A stretch of 64,000 nt of DNA, taken from positions 31,180,836-31,244,835 of the forward strand of contig OX438748.1 of NCBI GenBank assembly GCA_949316235.1, in the 5' to 3' direction. The notes beneath the pieces are model-generated. The model searched no databases, was not told the DNA's origin, and saw only the letters and a program-made list of their open reading frames with translations. This DNA comes from Oegoconia quadripuncta. Its lineage: Eukaryota; Arthropoda; Insecta; Lepidoptera; Autostichidae. The translations under genes and the position numbers were made by a program. Below are positions 58,696 through 64,000 of the stretch, one piece after another. Every line of letters starts with the position of its first letter. The stretch's first letter is position 1.

Positions 58696-61600
58696 CATGA
58701 GCGGGAACCTGCGCCGCATACTCGCTCCTGAGACTGCCGACTCTCGTAGAGGTACCGCACGGTTGTGTAACCCTGGTACTTTTCTCACGACCCATCTCGA
58801 ACTGTTCGTTAATTTTGTGACGAATTTCTGTAATGTTAGAGACAATTAATAATCGGACGTGACTGGAGTAATGGACGCCTTGTATTTTAAAGATTTATCC
58901 ACGAAATTACTGATTAATATTAAGTTTCTGAGATTACCACTATTCTAGAGTTTCATTTTGCTTTGTGATTTCTTGGTTATGTTTCCTGGGTTATACATAG
59001 CATAATCTTGTTTTATTTGTTTAACAATTGTATGTCCTATTCGACATGTCTTATACCGAGTTTCCTTATAGATTATGTTTCAATTAATTTATTCAAATAT
59101 TTCACTATAATATATTTCAAACCGAGATAAAGTCTTGTATGTGCGTTAAATATTAATCCAATAATGGATCTTTGTGGAGTAATAAAAATATATGATAGTG
59201 ACTAAACGAATTACGTCAGAACAATGAGATGTAATTTATTTTTTTATTTATTTTCAATGCCTAATTTTTAATCAAACACATTCCCTATTTTTAAATCAAA
59301 GTCGTATTTATTCTTATATTTCGTTTCTTTGACGAAAACTAAGTAATAAATAAAATTTTATATTAATTGAAGTACAAAATATGATCACATCAATTTAAAT
59401 TAATACAATGATCTCTATTTATAAATATTACTGCAATCTGTTTTAATTGTTCCTAAGGCAGCTTTTGTTTGGGCAACTATTTTTATTTAAATTTTACATT
59501 TGCCCATATTTTTTGAAGACAATATTACCCAATTTTAAAATATTTATATTTCTAAATTTTTACCATAATGAAGCATTCTATTTTCATTCCAAAATAACTT
59601 TAAAAAAAAAATACGGCAAACAGGCGCGTAATATAATTAAGATAACAGAAGGCAAGTTTCACAAATGAAAAGGAGATATTTATTGCAATTCGTACTTTCA
59701 ACATTTTGTGAAACTTGACCTTAAGTTTTACAAGGTAACAGGGAGTTTGCTTTAGATAGGTATTAATACGGCGTAGTATATTATTACTCTATGGTATTGA
59801 TGAGGGTAGTAGTGTAATGTGAAGGGAATGAATTTCGAGAATAATTCTTATTCAACAAAAGGTATTAGTTTTAGATATTATCTATATTCTAACAACTTTT
59901 ATATACGCCAATATTCCAATAGGAGAGCGCTGTTCTTAATACAAATAATATAAATTGTCTATTAAGTATAGATGCCAGATGTAACTTATTCTACTGCAAA
60001 TATTCTCCGTGGTATGAGAACTAAGTTGTTGCAATATGATTAGATATGTTATATTTCTGTTACGAATAAATTTACGAATTAAAATTATTTCCACGACATT
60101 GAATACACTATTAGATCATTATTCTTCTAATAATTTTCCCATTCGGAGTTTTATTAATAACGATTTCATCCGATTCCGAACTTTGGCTAAAAAGGCAATG
60201 TTTATGTGTGAGCTTATACTGCGTGAAAAGTTCAACTACGGACTGATTGGAATTCGATATAAAGTGTCAAATGTATGCGATAAACGGTGCAAAGGGACGG
60301 CGAGCTCTCTGTTACCTTGTCAAAACTGAATTTCTAATCGTAGCTTCATATTAAGTATATGACTACAGCGATCGATAGTGAGATAGAAGTTGTTATTATA
60401 GATGTATTTGGCATATTTAAATCTTGTTGTTGGATTATACAGTTTTTATAGATACTTATAGTTGCGCTGTTAGTTTGTCTGACTGTCATACTCCAATATA
60501 AGATAATTTCTTCCAATTGTTTGCGGTGCATCATCGTACTGTATAACTGACGCATGACCGGTGAAATGGGTGATGTATAGTTTTGCGGTACGGTCCTATT
60601 AAAATAAACATAGTTCACTTTATTAAGTGTCTGTATACTTATTTGGGTAATTGATAGTTAAACAAACTAAAATGTAAGTGCTACCACCAGATAGTGGTAC
60701 CAATTCTGATGACACTTCTCTAACCTGAAACTAATTTTAATATGGCACTTTATAATTAGTTTTGGTTGGACAAGTGTCAGTACGACATTAAGACACCTTC
60801 GTATAAGGTTAGTTGAATAGAGTGCGCTATTTGCAATCCCAATATATTTAGTGAACTTCTACACCACCTTTTGGAAACCTAATAATTGTAACAGTAGTAT
60901 ACAGTGCTATGTGGTACTCTTTTGAACAAACTTTATATGGCGCTGAAATAAATGTTTCATATTCACATAAATGAAATTTTAAATGTATAGCACGCTATTT
61001 TTTCTAATCGAGACATCTTCAGCTTTTTCAATGTGATTGTTGAATTTATCAAAAGAAAAATTATATAAAAAAAAGAAATCTAAATTTTTTATCTCCACTG
61101 TTTAGACTATCGGATCGTTTATTCAGATATTGATACTTAATAGTATTACTGTTATCGGTGTAAATATGTTGAAATGTTTAATAAAAGTAATAGAATGTTA
61201 TACTTATTCGTGTTTAAGATTATAAAGTTATATAAGTACCACTTTTAATGTACCGCTAGGGATGGCAGTTGTATGTTACGAATGTTATATATCTTGCGAA
61301 TAAGGCTTATCCCTCTAAAGTTTCTATCAGAGTTTTCAAATATTTAACTACGTTATGCGATTAAAATTATATTCATGTAACATAAATCACTGTCCACTTA
61401 TGTAAGTTAGAAATTTATGTACTTAATCTTTCAAAAGCGTGTGCTACATGTCGCTGTATTCTTTTGATAAATTTAAAAGTTCTTCGTTCCGTGGCGACGA
61501 CCACGTGATACGACTAACTATTGTGATTGAGCCATTACATGAACCACGCGTGTGATCATAAGAGAGAGTACGAATAACGTACAATTGCCAGTCTTATACT

Positions 61601-64000
61601 TATTCTAGGTTTGTGTGCAGGCATTTTAGGGAATAAAATACTCTACTTGAAATAATCAACAGATAATACCAGAAGATAATTGTGAAATATAAAAATGCCA
61701 GGTCAGCTCTCATCTAAATAATGTAATTATAACTTGCCCATTTTCTTATTTTACATTTAAATGTACCTTTGAAAACGAAGACAATGTTAGAACCAAATGC
61801 CTTTGTTTATCTACTGTGTTAACGTGTTTCTTATCAACTAAACTAACGGGCGATCCGCTCTGCCGTAAGTAGTATCGATAATGATACCACCTTCTAATAA
61901 ATATGTTTGAATGTTGCCTAGTTTCCATTCCATTATTTTTTTCGATTTAAATCTTAATAATACGACTGAATGAACAAATAACCGGCCAGGGCGTGGAAAA
62001 ATGGATATTTTAAGGTACAAAATAATTTTTGAATTCGATATACTATCCTAGTTTACTACCTAAAAAATCTGACAATGAGTAAAGATAATAAACCTTCGAA
62101 TTTGATGAAACGCAAGCAAGTTATTCAGTAACGTGACACTTTAATCGTTAATTTTATGGTCATTTAAAAGTCTTTTTTCTATGAAGCTTTCATAAAGTGC
62201 TGTATTTAAAAAAAAGAAGCTGGCGCCCGGTATTTTACCTTCCAATGGCTAATATTCGAATTTACATTTGTACATTTCAACATCACGTACAACACACAGG
62301 TGGGAATGTCTGCACACAACAGTTGTTTAGCTCAGTAGAATACTGTTGTTAACAAACCCATAAGACTATGTAACTATTTTTCGTGCATTTACTGTAATCC
62401 TTTTTACTATTTAGGTCTTTAGAAATGGTGATATTTTAACTACTTTCTCGTTTAAGATACCTTTTCGTACTGTCTGTATATAAATGATTAATGTCGTTGA
62501 TGTTTGAAATTAAATTTTAAGATATTAAATCTAATATAAAAGGAAGTCACGAGTGCTCTTCCATACAAAAAACATGGGGCTAACACAAACTTTTTACTTC
62601 CGCAATTTTAATTTGTTTCACGACATAATTCTCCATCGAGGACAAAACCAATTTGTTGTTTTTTTTTGTATGGAACAGTGTTGCTACTTACTTTGACTTT
62701 AATGATGAATTTTATTAAATCATGTTGTTAAAGGGCTAGTTGAGAAAGGCGTGGAACACACGGCATTACATACAAAATTATAAGTTAAAAATCTTCGAAT
62801 TAAATCGATTCTAACGCATAAGCACAAAAAAGTAAGTAAAAAATATGTATTTCTTACAATCTTAAAACGTTAAGTTAATATGTAATAGCAATTAAGTGGT
62901 GATGATTATTCTTATAATATTTGTTATAGAATATATAAATTTGCGAGCACGATAATAGATCCAAAAAAAAAATTTTGCTTTGAACTGCAATACGTTAGTG
63001 ACCTCCGGCATCGTTCAACGTTTGAGGGCTGTTACTCTTAATTAATAAATTTTAACATTTTAAAATAAGATAAAAAGTTTTATTTGAACTCGCAATTTTT
63101 TATACACCAAATCTAAAATCAATCTATTACCACTGCTGTTTTATAGTAATATTTTAAAATTGTACCTTTCATCATCACAACTAGCCCTGCATAATGAAAT
63201 ATAAAAAAATTGCAATAAAAAAGCATAAATTATTTTGAAATAATGATCTAATAAAAACATGGCAATCTTTGTATTAGTGTGTAAACGTTTAAAAGTAAAA
63301 ATATAATATTTTACAACCGTACGGTCGTCTCAAACTCAGAGCGTCATGACAATAAGTAAATAATCATATTTTTCTGGGCTATAGAGACATGCTCCAAACA
63401 CTAGGATAACAGGGTGTAGGAGAAGTATCATTGATTTCCCAAAGTATGTTCAAGTCGGCAGATTCGATGTTAGCGATTGTCAAATGAATTCTAAGTTTAT
63501 TTAAATCGATCTTTACTATCGAAGCTGCCACAGGCCTGTATTCACGTCTTCTAAACACTTTTATTCCATTTGAGATTATAAATATTATAATAAGTCTTGC
63601 CATCATAATAAAAATGCAGGCAACACTCGTTATAAAAATATTGCTGATCTCTTTTGATCTACTTTAAATTTTCATGTTCGTTCTATCTCTTTCTAGTAGT
63701 GTGTACAGAAAGAGTTCCTATAAACGTCCCATTGCTGGGCACAGGTCTTCCTTCATAACGCTATAGCGGACACATGCTTCAGCATTTCTTCTCAAGCATG
63801 CATGTTTCCGTAATTCATTAGGAATAATTCCATAAAATTATATTACGGCCCCTTAAATATATAAATAGTAACATCGTGTATTGAAAAAAATTGGAGATTT
63901 TTTGGCACCCTTCCTTACTCTAAGCCCATTGACAGATATATAAGGTAAAGAAATGTAGATTAAAATATGTAAATTATATTAAATATATAAATTATATTGT
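58696..64000. other. 3' UTR and downstream DNA, no gene seen
   Basis: Very AT-rich. Poly(A) signal words AATAAA occur at about 59181, 59345, 61180, 61632 and 63214, so the transcript end cannot be fixed. A LINE-tail scrap (CCCATTGCTGGGCACAGGTC) lies at 63730. Short open frames on both strands have no motif or codon signal. Confidence 0.5.

Overview
The window reads as a piece of a lepidopteran (moth or butterfly) genome. It is AT-rich, its long introns are full of tRNA-derived SINEs, LINE 3' ends, MITEs, a mariner, a copia fragment and Helitron-like repeats of the moth type, and short GC-richer exons lie between them with clean GT-AG borders.

One multi-exon gene on the + strand runs through almost the whole window. 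I could chain 32 coding exons (2429 to 58695) with matching splice phases at every junction, giving about 1,283 codons and a stop. The 5' end lies upstream or is not resolved. The product is a Rho guanine-nucleotide exchange factor of the Lfc/Lbc group (ARHGEF2/18/28/AKAP13; the Drosophila counterpart is cysts/Dp114RhoGEF). In order it has an acidic and Ser/Pro-rich N-terminal part, a basic stretch, a C1 zinc finger (exons 9-10), a DH domain (exons 14-18), a PH domain (exons 18-20), a disordered linker, a coiled coil (exons 26-27), and a tail that ends in VIYF, a possible class II PDZ ligand. No PDZ or RGS-like domain is seen, which argues against the RhoGEF2/LARG group.

Layout: 1-2.4 kb is repeats and a doubtful start exon. 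2.4-13.8 kb holds the N-terminal and C1 exons, with a Harbinger-derived element and a region of decayed exon-7 copies. 13.8-23.3 kb holds linker exons, a minisatellite and a MITE carrying three nested insertions. 23.3-33.5 kb holds the DH, PH and following exons. 33.5-42.7 kb is a transposon-rich stretch with an intact mariner, a LINE fragment, a scrambled copia element and a 2.2-kb element with 37-bp inverted ends. 42.7-51.8 kb holds the coiled-coil and tail exons, a 149-bp triplication of exon 26, MITEs, a 628-bp foldback element and an OTU-protease fragment. 51.8-58.7 kb holds the last long introns and the last exons. 58.7-64 kb is AT-rich 3' UTR or intergenic DNA.

The only other intact long coding region is the mariner transposase at 33961-35034. 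I see no clearly new multi-gene system. The items most worth a second look are the candidate cassette exon at 17492, the exon-7 and exon-26 duplications inside introns, the last exon that is open in all three frames, the snap-back copia, and the OTU fragment beside a long foldback.
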